Assembly (NCBI GenBank): GCA_018389105.1
Contig: JACATO010000977.1
Coordinates: 124,001 to 188,000 of the forward strand
Direction of reading: 5' to 3'
DNA: 64,000 bases
From: Nautilus pompilius
Taxonomy: Eukaryota; Mollusca; Cephalopoda; Nautilida; Nautilidae
The translations under genes and the position numbers were made by a program. Shown in pieces: positions 13,801 through 25,800 of this stretch. How positions within the stretch are numbered: position 1 is the first letter of the stretch; each line of letters opens with the position of its first letter. The notes under the pieces are model-generated. The model was not told where the DNA came from. It was given only the letters and a program-made list of their open reading frames with translations, and did no database searches.

Positions 13801-16800
13801 TCCTAAGCTTTCATCAAAATTTATCATCAAATATCTGGCATCAGCCACTGACTAAAAAATATACCAACAAAACAATGATGAAAAGCAAATATTAATTCTA
13901 ACGTCAGGAATCCAATATCACTGGAAAAAAAAAAAAAAGCAATGAGACTGACATACCAACCTACCTACTAAATATCTCATGGTCAAATGTTGTTTTAAAA
14001 AAAGATGAGAATCTAAAAAATTATTAGAGCTGTCAAATGGATTGCAAATTAAAAATATCCTGTAAAACTTCAGTCTAACTGTGCATGTGTTTTGTTTGAA
14101 ATTGATTAGAATCTTTAAAAGCTGGATAAAGTCCTGGTTTTGATGCATAATAAAAACTGAATGAACAGGAAACAGGCAGTTAACTTTCTATGTGATAAGA
14201 ATAAAACTTGTATTATTATTTTAAAACAAACAAAAACTTAAACATCAGATTTTTTCCACCTCAGGAAGATGAAAGTTTGAGTTTATTGCCAATGTTAAAT
14301 TTTAACAAATGCAATATGAGTGACAGATTGAATTTCTAGGCATAAGTCATTGTATTATACACTTTTATTCACAAAGGTGTAATTGTTTTAAATAAGTTGC
14401 CCAACTTGTAATAGAAAAGCATAATCCTGCATAGCAAACTTAGAAAATAAATGAATTCTTTAAGAATATGAAAAATAAGAGCTTTTCTGTAAAATTTATA
14501 GAATTACATTTCTGTACATAATATGGAAGTCTCTTATGACTCAAGTGTATTATAGCACCTTTTATTTATGGTAATATACAGGTAAAGAGGGGTGAAGAAA
14601 TTTTAATTCTAGAAAGGAAAAAATAAAAAAAGCTTTGAAAAAACTATTATTCCCAATTTTAATGAAACCTTTTAATAAACTCATAAAAAACACTAAGAAA
14701 GTTTACAAAGATCTGATCTATTTTCTCATACTAAAAGCAAACAAAGTGCTCAAAAGTTCACGAATAAAATATTTTATAAATAAAGAGTAGAGACTAGTGA
14801 ATCATGACTAATGAGAAGTTGATGAATTTACTGCTACCAACAGCGAACACTTTCTTGAAATGTGAGATATAAAGCCATCATTGTACAAAATAAACCATCT
14901 AATCCAGTTTCTTAGTGTGAATTTTTCAAAGCAACTACCACAGATATACATTAAGTTGAAATTAGTTCAGCAATCTTGACATGCAATTGCTATTAATAAC
15001 TTAGCAGTTATTGTCTTACAATCATCTGTTATATAGGTATCACTTATTGGCACACTTAAGCCAAGAACCAGATCCTGGTTCATTAAGTAACAGCAGTTAT
15101 CAAAAGCTAAAAGAAATAATGTATGAAGTTTTTTTTCTATTCAGGATTAAGCAAAATAAGATGAAGCAAGTCTATTATTTACCAACTGAGAATAATGGAA
15201 ATAAAAAAAAACTTTACATAATTTTTGTTTGTTTTTTTTTTAAAATTATCACTAAGTTTTTAGAAATCATTCTATGGCAAAAATATAGAAACACAGACAA
15301 CCTTTAGTGGCTTTCAGATCAGTGTATTTGAAGTATTAAGAGCAGTTTACCTCCAAAAGTTAATTTCCTGTTTTACTAATGTCAGCTGATCAATGTTTAA
15401 TCTATATCCTTCACAATAATCAATTTTAATTGATGTCTGAATGTGTAAGATAAAATTAAAATATCTTCAAAAATCCTTATATTTTGGACAGAAATCAGAC
15501 CTCACCATCATTTTATTTTAAATAAGAGAAACTCTCTCTTTATTAAAAACAATTTAAACACGCAACAGGTATTGTTACTCGGGGGTCTACATCTAGAAAG
15601 TATGTGATACAACAACAAAACAGACAAAAAAAACAAAAGAAACAAAAAAAGAAACCACCATGCATTGACAGCAGCACATGCTTATGACATTATGCAATTC
15701 CCAATATGAAAAAAACAATTGACATTTAAAATGTCAAATTCCAAAAAACCTCTGACTTGTGTCTAGTGCATGTGCGTGTGTGTATATATGGGACTAATGC
15801 TAAATAAGTGATGTGATTAAAAGAAACAGCCTGATAGATCCTCTACAGAATATTTCTTTCCCTATAAATCTAACTTGCAAGCCCTTAAAAATAAAAAAAA
15901 TAAAAAATATATATAAGTTTTATTCAAAAATACAAGTTAAATTTTATTTATATCTAAATTAAAAATATCAGAAATTTAACATACCTGAAAAAGCATGAAA
16001 ACAAGTGCCAGCTCATATACAATACTGAGACACAAAATCAATCGCCAAAGTGCTAAAAAGAAAAATAAAGTAAATGATAGTTACAACATGCAAATTTTAC
16101 CAAGCATTAAAAGGATAATAAATAAAAATTTTAATAAAAGAAAATCACTGATCTAATCGCACACGTGAATGTGATAGTAAATGATAGTGGTGACAGCATA
16201 ACACAAATAAATGAAAGTGAAATCCAAAACATTTTAGAAATGCAATAAAATTGTAGCCTATTTGGTATCGCATATATGAAAATAATTTTTTGCTGAGATT
16301 CTAGAATCATCAAATATAGGATAGCTGTGTACAACTGTCACGCAGAGTTCACACACAATTAAAAATTTTTGTAGTGGTTGGATTTAATGGACAAGACAAA
16401 GTACTCGATGGTTAACGATTTGGACTCAGACAGACTGTCTGTGTATTTCAAGAGATGAGAGTTGTTTGCAATGATCACTGAGTCACAGTGGATTTGAAAA
16501 GGCATTAGACAATACACAACTCTCCTCAACATGCATTATGGATACTCTAGGTCACAACTCATTCTACAGAACAGAAAAGGACAGAGTTCTGGTGATGGAG
16601 AGAAATGCAGTTAGAGGTGGAAACACCAAATACTAATCTGCAGGTGCAGTGTACCAGTGCTTCCAAACATTTCCCTCACACGCGGGCAACCAAACCAGCA
16701 GCATGTTGTTACCAAATCTCATGCTAACATTCTCCAATTTAAATACACTGTTGCATTTCTAAAATGGTCCATCTATAAAAACCTTGCAAACATTTAACTT

Positions 16801-19800
16801 GGGTTATAAATGCCAATGGAAACAAATATTTTTAAAGGAAATTTACAATGATCAAAACATCTAATTCAAAAAATAAAATAAATGAAATTATTCTGTTTAA
16901 ACTAATAATCAAACCTTTTTTTGGTTATGCATCAAAATATCTCTACAAAGTTTACCCTCAAACCTTCTATTATTATTATTATTATTATTATTTTCTTTAT
17001 TTCTGCAACAGAACAAACTGTGCTTTTCAGATGTCAGCCCACATTAAAATCTCTGCCGTTATGGAACGCTCTCCGCACTTCTGCCATCAAATACTCAACT
17101 GCCACCAAACTGAACACAGCATGGCACATGCCTTTCACAATCATCATCTTGTGTGAAAGTTTGTAGTTAGGTTACAAGTCGGGTTGATGATTAATAGTCC
17201 TGCTACTGATATAGCAAGAGGTTCATGTTCCCACACTGATGATATTCCTGTCAAAAGGTATTTAAGGATATTTATGACAAACATATGCCAAAAATAGTAC
17301 ACCCCATTTACTGATATTTTAAGAAAGAGGTAAAAATAGTAAATCATCATCGTTGTTATTGGACAAAAAAATTTGCTGCTATGATGAAAATTTGAAGTTA
17401 TTTACTTTCATGTTTTTCTAATCTTTTTTGCAATACTATTTTGTCAGACAGCTGGAATACCATTTAAGCTAGAGATAAAGAGAGAATTTAATCACATACT
17501 TGCGTATAGAGAATGGATCATTAGGTACAGCTCTATTAATTAAATTCTTAATTATAGACTAAAAAGGATTAATTTTTTTAGATTAATCTAGTTTCAGTAA
17601 ATCAGCAACCAAAGTTTGCTCTTTTTTGCATGCTAAGGGTTAAACACAAAAGCAATGAAAGCCTTCTTTTAATGTTTTATAAACTAAGATCACATTGACA
17701 AAAAATAAATAAAAATGATAAAAATAGGATAAACAATATGACAACGTGTTTGAACATTCTTTCAACTGCCAATTTCATTAATTATATTTCCATTCATTTA
17801 ACAGTACAGTTGTCCCCCAGCATTCGCGGGGGGTTACGTTCCTAGAGCATCCGCGAATATTGGATGTGGTCCATAAAAATGTCTGTAAATGCCTATAAAC
17901 GTCAAAATATAACGTAAAATATAATAAAAAATATATAAGTAAATATATAATAATAATTTAATAAAAAATACAACACTCAGAGAAACACTCGAGATAGCTA
18001 CACGCGGTAAACTGGGATGATGGGCTGCATCTGCCTGAGACAGCGCCTCGTGGGCAGCAGCCAATCAGCAGCGAGGAGAAATGAATAACGCTCTCGGATT
18101 GGCTACTTCCAAACCTACAGCCAATAGCGTTTATTTTATATTGATATTTTGCTGAATTTACGTTAGTATATTTATATTACAAAATTAGTAAATTATATTG
18201 TTATTAATAACTTAGCGTTAAAAAGCGTGAAAAAATATATATTGCCCGGAAAAAGCCATTAAAAAATCGTGGAAGATATTTGCGATTCCGCGAATATGCG
18301 GGGGTTTCCAGGAACAATTATTAGTTAGGTTCTAAGGAAAATTCTGTGAATAACTGGGGCCGCGAATGCCGAACTGCAATTACGCAGGGGTCGACTGTAT
18401 ATCAAATTCTGATTATGGTTCTTCAAAAATGGTATTAGGTTATCACAAAAGTTTTGTCGGTTTTTTTTTTACCATAACAATGAGACTTCATTTGTTGCTG
18501 AACATGAAGTTTATTAATCAAAGTTAGTTCCATCACAATCAGTCAGAGGTGTAGCAAGGGTTCTCAGTGCCCAGGTGCAAAGACCCTTAAGGCACCTCCC
18601 ACCTCTGAAATGTTTTGTTTGTTTGTTTGTGACTTAATGACAATCACAAAGAATTAATCACCACCTTATAAAGAACTAATTTGAAGTCACAATATAACAT
18701 CTCACAATATCACAACTGTAAATCTGGAACTAATGAGGTATCGCCTACTAGGTTTTCTTACATAATTTGTTAAATTGTAAACCATTTTGATATTTATTTC
18801 CTCCAGTATCATTCAAAGTCACAGAGTAATCCTTAAAGCATGCAGAATGCAGTCATTTGTGGTGTACATGTATTACGAAACAGATTGATAAAATACTACT
18901 TATGTTTACAAATGAATTTTATTAGCTTACAAAACTGTGCATATACTTAACTAGATCTTGTACAGGTAGCATTCTGGTATTCATTGTTACATTATATATG
19001 AACCTTTTTTGCTTTTGCTGCTGCAAATGAATCAATTAAACTATCAAAATTTAAGGTATTGAGTACGTCTTTTTCAATACTTAATATTGCCAAGTTACTC
19101 AGTTGTTCTTCAGTCATTGAAGTTCTCAAGTATGTCATAATTAATTTCAGCTTGCCGAAAGACCTTTCACAACTAGTAAAATCTGCAATTCAATTCTCAA
19201 ATTTGGGAAAACATCTTCACCATATGAAATTATAAATGTTAGCAAATCAGTTGCAACCTTTGGTTCAGGAAAATCGGTCTGTGTTCTTTTACTTATTAAC
19301 ATTTTACAGCAGTCTTTAATTTCTCTGTACAATTCTGGTTCATCAATATCACCTGGATAACTCTTTGCTAAGTCAGAACATTTTTCTTGCAATTTTCCAT
19401 CTTTGAAATCTCCAGAAACAATATTTTGCACATCTAATAGAAATCCAAACCGTGAATCTAAATCTTGTAAGCGAGAAAATCTTCCTGTTATTTCTGTAAT
19501 CAAGCGATATATAACATCTTTCATGATGTGACAAATTTCCTGTTCAGCAGTCAATGCAGCTGATGCTGGATTTTCACCTTGCATTCATTTACGAAATATT
19601 TTTCTTCTTTCAATGGTCAAACCCCATGTTTCACACTGATTCTTGCCTACTTTAAGTGCTTCTTGACATGACTTTTAACATGATTCTATCAATTTCTCTT
19701 TCAAAGAATCAAGATCACCAGCTGCTTCTCTAAAATTCATTTTTGGGTCTTGAAGACATTTTCTCAATCGATTGATAGATGATAAAAGATTTATCCAAAA

Positions 19801-22800
19801 ATGCAAAAGTACAAGAAAATCAAATGTAAGCATGCGTTGCAGAATATTATGAGCACAATATTTTGCATCAGCTGCGCTGCTATTCTCACTTAATTGCTCT
19901 AACAGTCCTAGCAATTCATCCAGTTTTTCATGTACAACTTGCGTTGCAGAATATTATGAGCACAATATTTTGCATCAGCTGCGCTGCTATTCTAACTTAA
20001 TTGCTCTAACAGTCCTAGCAATTCATCCAGTTTTTCATGTACAACTTTTACTGCTCCTTCTCTTGCACTCCGTGTTTCTGATCCACGCCTGACAGAGATC
20101 TTAAGCTCCTGCTGAAGTTCGTCCCATTGAGTTGTTGAATAAGCAAAGAAATTATAAATGGCTTCAATTATACCAAAAAAAGGGTAATAACTATTGTTTC
20201 CTGACTTGCAGCATGAAGATATGCTAAGTTCAAACTATGGTTATCACAGTTTATAAACACTGCTTTCGGATTTTTGTTCAGAATTCTTTGTTGAATGCCT
20301 GACAGATGACCTGACATGACAGCAGCATTATCATAACATTGTGAACAACAATCACCCAATAAAATTCCATCAGCTTCTAATTTTGTGCTTATTGTTTTTT
20401 CAATATTGGCAGTGTCCTTTTCCTTTATCTGTATAAAGTCAATAAATGACTCTTTGACTTCTACTTTCCTTGTCTTAAAGTCAATGTCAACAAACCAAAT
20501 CACTTGGGCCAATTGCTCATGATGGGCTAAATAAGGTGTGGAATCAAACAGAATACCATAGTATTTGTTTCTACGAAATGTTGACAAACAAACAATTTCG
20601 CACATGTGAAGCCATGAGATTTATAAGCTCATTTTGGATTTCAGGAGAAAGATAAGATGTTGACGTTTGGTTTTTAACACACTCTAAATGCTCTTTCATT
20701 ACTGGATCATACTTTGCTAATAACTGCAAAAGTGACAGGAAATTTCCAGAGTTTCCGTTTGAGGTTATGCCCTCACTATGACCACGAACTGCAAGATTCC
20801 GAGAAGCTAAATATTGTATACAATCTAGTAACTGTCGCAGTACTTCTCTCCATTTAATTTTTTCTTGCTGAATTTGCCTTTGCAGCTCTTTATCAATGCC
20901 ACTTTGAAAGCGAATTTGGTGCTCAGTTTCTTTCCAAGCAACAAATGACTCATGATGAATGTCACTATTTTCATGGGCATTTAACTTTTCAATTTTTTTC
21001 CACTTAGAGAATCCACCCTGCGTTTTGAAAGCAGGCCGACTATCGGATGTCATGCATGTAGATGAAAAAAGGCGACAACATAAGCAGTATGCTGCTTTAT
21101 GTAGAGGTAATATACCAACCAGGATCGATTAACCTCTTGTCCATTCAGAAGGCGTTGTTTGAACCAAAATGCAGTCATAGAACACCCATCTTTGGTATCA
21201 AATGGACTTTTATGTTGAAATTCATGTGCTCAAACTTTAACAATCTAGGTGCGATGTGCATGCGTTACAACTGCTGAGCCCTTTGTATCAAACTTCATAA
21301 AGCCAATATCACTGTGTGCTAAAATATTTATTAGGTCACCCTCTTTTAGCGTAGCACCACTATTCTTTAGATTTGTTTCTGATAAAGTGGAATCCTCTTG
21401 TTTATTATTATTGTAACTTTTAACAGGACAGAACAGTTTCTTCATTGTCTTCTTTTTCAAATGAAATAGCATGTTCACAATCTTGCACTTTGACCTCTTT
21501 GCTGCCATCAGGGTGAAGAGATGCAGGCTTACTTGTGTCATCATTTCCAGCAAGGAACGATCTTATCAATTTGCTTGACTCCACCATCGAAGTTGCAAAT
21601 TGTGCATGTCTTTTGCATCCCTGTGCCCCACTCTTTTTTTCAACATAATGGACTAAAATAATAAATTAATAAATACTGACTATATCCAGGCTCTTTTGCA
21701 CCACAGAGATCCAAATCCACTGTTCTAACTGAATTCTTACTTCATTACTGACTGACTGCGGCCAAAATGGCATATTAGAATATAAACGGAAAGTGCAGAC
21801 CAATGAGAAGACAAGAGGATTGATAGTAACTCGGTCTCCTAATCCTAATGACTTACTAATGAGGTTGTGTTTGTTTAATATTTTAATATAGCTCCTATTC
21901 TCTAATAATCAAACAAACACAAACTTTATACGTTTGGAAAACTTGGGAACTGTTCTATTTAATTACACAAAAATAACACCATCATAAAGCATTTTCATTG
22001 AGTTATTCATGCAAACACCAGTTCCTGCGCAAAGCATTACCTAGTCATGCACATTAAATTCAACTTTTTGGTGACATTTCTCTGAATATTACTTATCAAC
22101 ATAAACAATGACATTTGAAGAAAGCTTACTGCAGAAAATAGTTCTGATAATTCACAAACACATGTCGAATTTTACTTATTAAGAATCGGGTGTAACAATG
22201 TGGAAGAAAGTCTTCGACAATGCACGGAGGCCTATAATTGTCAGAATAGGTCACTCTCGTGACATTCTAGGAACCCGGATTCATAATCTGCATTTAAATT
22301 CCCTTGATTACAAACATGATTTTGTAACAGTTATGTCCCTTACTCTAGCAAACTGTATCGAGTGCTTGAATATGCATTTCCCTAATTTTTTTTCTATTAC
22401 TCTGGAAATTTCACGGGCGGAGGTGGCCAGTTATTAATTGACATAATTTATAGGTGAGAGGAAACTTTGCACCCCTTCAGACCTGCATCCAGGGGGTGAC
22501 TGCCCCCTTGTCACCCCCCCACTGTTATGACTCTGCAATCAGTACAATTCTGCCTATGAGTTACAAGCACATTTATACCATTTTGAAAAAAATCTGGATT
22601 CTGAAAGCAGCTTGAGTTGCTGCTTGGTTGGAGAAGGATTTCATACAGAGGAAGCTGTCAAGGTGTTTGAAAAGGTGGTAGTCTGCAGGAGAAAGGTCTG
22701 GTGAATAGGCTGGGTGAGGGAGAACTTCAAACCCCAACATGTTCAATTTCTGAAGAGTCACATTTGCAACATGACGACAAGCATTGTCATGGAGCAGGAT

Positions 22801-25800
22801 TGGGTTTCTTCGATTCACCAATGCCAGCTGTTGTTTAGAGTGTTTCTGATGAACAACGTTTGATTCACAACGCATACCTTTCAGCTGTGATGTTTTCGCC
22901 AGGTTACAAGTAGTTATAGTGGATGACAGCAGTTGCAGTCCACCAGACAGTGACCATGACCTTCTTTGGGTGGAGGCTAGGTTTTGGAATATGGTTAGGC
23001 ATTTTGTCTCTGTTGAGCCACTGTGCTGATTGTTTGCGACTGTCATAAAGAATCCATTTTTTATTATACGTGATGATTCAGTCAAGAAATGGGTAGCTTT
23101 GTTTCTTATGACAAGCGAAGAGCAGATCTCCAATTGACTCAACTTGTGAGGCACCCACTTGTCAAGCTTTTTCATCTGTCCGATTGCATCAAGATTCCAG
23201 GAAACAGTTGCAGTGCTTTTGTCAAGTTCTCCAGCAATTTCTTGCACTGTTTTTCTTGGATCGTCTTCAACTGAGGCTTTCAGACGGTTGTCATCACAGC
23301 TGGAAGGATGTCTGCTACGTTCCTTATCTTCGAGGCTCACATCTCCTGATTGAAACTTTGCAAACCATCATTGTACTGTGCCCTCATTCGCTGTTTCCTC
23401 ACTTGCTTTGTGGCCTAGTTTAAACTCCTGAAGCAAAATGGCACGAAAAACTTTTCTATCCATGCCTCACCCAGAACCCTGAAACAAATATCCATTATAT
23501 GATTTTTGAAAAGGTAGGTTTTGCCTAATGTATGCCAAGGCACAGGCTACAAAACGATATATAACTTATCTACATACACCTTCACAAGCATGCAAGAAAT
23601 GAACCCCAAATTAACATAATATAAAAGCCGATAAAACTTTTGTAATGATCTAATAGCTAATTTTGTAAGTACTTTCTACTTATCAAGTCACTTCTTATCT
23701 TTCTGATATCTCAATGACTCAAACAAGAGATCAGATATTGAAAACACTTCCTAAACAAAGCTTGATTTTCATATCAAGAAATAATATTTTATAAAAATCT
23801 CATCTCCATCAATAATACCACTAATGCACTAAAATTCTGTCCATGTACATGATCTGTCCCTGGTTTTATCTGACTAAAATCTGGTATTTACATATAGATA
23901 CCTGCACTGACCATCCTAATAGTATCAGTGCACTCAGTATCCAGCCTTGCTTGTTACATTACATCACCATGCCTCTGTATCAAAATTTACAGATTTTTGT
24001 TAGGCTTTATTTCCTTTTGATACGATCTTGTATAATACAAAACTAAAATGTGTTTAAGTTTTTTTTTTTCAAATTTTGTTTATAAAATTATAGGTAAGAA
24101 ATAGCAACAAACAAAAAAAAAAGAAATTAAAAAGAACAAACATTAAAAAGCACATTTTCTGTCATATTACTAAAGTTAAAACTCACTATAAATAATATAA
24201 TGCAAATAAGGGCCTAAAGAACCATAGTGGTTCAGCACTAACAAACTCACCTAATTTCCTAAATTAAAAAAAAGTTTTAAAATACACTGTACAAATTAAC
24301 TGATTTTAAACATTTGTTAAGAGTTAAATTGTTTCAAGTTTTTAAACATAACAAATTTGAATTACAATGAACTGATTTCACTAGTGCAGAAATCAAACTA
24401 TTTCCACAAGAAAGGTATTTATTATTAATACTTAGAATTAAGCTTATTTCCTCAATTTTCCTGTAGTGTGAAGGACTAAATACTAGAAATCAAAGCCTGG
24501 TTAGTACACGTCATGCCTTATTTCTAAAGTACATATCTTTAAACTAAACCAGTAGAAATGCTACTGGAACAATTAAAAGTAACCTTTGAATAAGAAAATT
24601 TTAACATTTATGCTAAAATAAAAAGACTGGGTCTTTTTTGGAAGTGAATTCCAGACTGACAGCCTTTAGCCATTTAAAACAAAAAAAAAACTATGTCCTG
24701 ACCTATCACTCTCCTTGGCAAAATTGTTTTAGTTCAAATATTCTGTAAATTTTAAAATGTAAGTTCACAAAAATATATATATACACATTCCATAAAGGTA
24801 TGTCAAAATCCATAAATTTCTTCTCCACCATCTTGAGCACTAGGACATGATGTGAGTCTTAACTCCAGACTAACCTCCACTTCCTTTCAGAAATACCATG
24901 TCATTTACAAGCCTGTTGTGATCTGTGTAGTTGTACATGTGCGTGTGTAGCACAGTAAGTCAGCTAGTGAGATTTGTGGATGTCTTAGCAGGGCCATGCT
25001 ACCTTTTTTGTTTTTGCAGAAAACTTCAAGCCAACAAGGGGAAGGGAGTTTTTGGAACTCTAAGTCTCTTTTAATAGACTGAAACAAACAGTGGTGGAAA
25101 CAGTTCAGAAGTAAGGAATTCTTTTTGATAAATCATTGCTTTTGCCAGTGACAATGCTACAGGTATGACAAACCTGAAAATGAAGTCTTCAAGGCATTTT
25201 TAATGAATGCAACGGATATGATTTGCATTGTAGTTAATCTGTGATGCTTGAAGAAAGCAGGAGTTCACTGCCTGGCTCCGTTAGTCACTGCAGGACAAGA
25301 GCCTGCCACACCACCATTACCTGTAATCATGAGGTGGAACAGCTATGTGAAGCTGTCCATTTTCATGCTAGCCACCTCCAGGGTTACATAGATTTCTATG
25401 AAAAGAGAATAGAAGAGAAGAGAAGAGAGTGAAGCTATAGTTCAGCAGTTGAAGATATAGACAACTTAAGCGGATCAGCAGAAATAAAAGCAGATGATGT
25501 AGCAATGGAAACATTATTTAAAAGCTCCTATGTATGTTACTATAGAGAAAATTACATTATTTGGTGACCTTTCTATGAAATGTCACCCCACCCTCAAGAC
25601 CTTGGTTGTGAATTATAGTAAAACTTACCACATCAAAATCAAAGCCCTACTTATGAACTACTTTAATGTTATTAGACAACTGCTTGACTCCTGAACTTGG
25701 CACCATAGTGAGAACTATAACATGCAAGCTTTGACATCAACAATCAGCTCTGAATGAAAATATACCAGGGATACAAATTGTGTGCAAACATCTTTTATTT

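Larger units (their letters stand above)
18544..22535 (-). mobile_element. hAT element nested in the mariner, 3992 bp
   Basis: Bounded by a perfect 8-bp duplication caatcagt at 18536-18543 and 22536-22543. Termini are cagaggtgtagcaagggttc on the left and, in reverse complement, cagagtcataacagtggggg on the right, typical short imperfect hAT inverted repeats. It encodes a ZMYM1-like hAT transposase on the minus strand. An intact duplication suggests it is younger than the mariner it broke. Confidence 0.95.
18514..23463 (-). pseudogene. Hsmar1/SETMAR-like mariner transposase, interrupted
   Basis: ATG at 23463 begins [20 protein letters not shown]. Two stops follow, then [27 protein letters not shown], a frameshifted middle, and [17 protein letters not shown] and [16 protein letters not shown] with the later catalytic Asp residues. 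The last residues DCDGTNFD and stop (18514-18516) are read only when the hAT insertion is spliced out in silico across the single target copy. This shows that the host transposon was continuous before the insertion. Several stops and shifts make it non-functional. Confidence 0.92.
18435..23653 (-). mobile_element. Mariner element split by a hAT insertion
   Basis: Left terminus ttaggttatcacaaaagttt and the reverse complement of the right terminus, ttagatcattacaaaagttt, match over about 26 bp, each next to TA. Removing the inserted hAT (18544-22535) and one copy of its 8-bp duplication leaves 1219 bp, a normal mariner length. The inverted-repeat type and the transposase resemble the cecropia/Hsmar1 (SETMAR) branch. 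It lies in Pss intron 3, in the same orientation as the gene. Confidence 0.93.

Noticed and set aside
15011-15307. 98-codon plus-strand open frame
   Set aside because: Contains K- and F-rich low-complexity codons from poly-A/T runs inside Pss intron 4.
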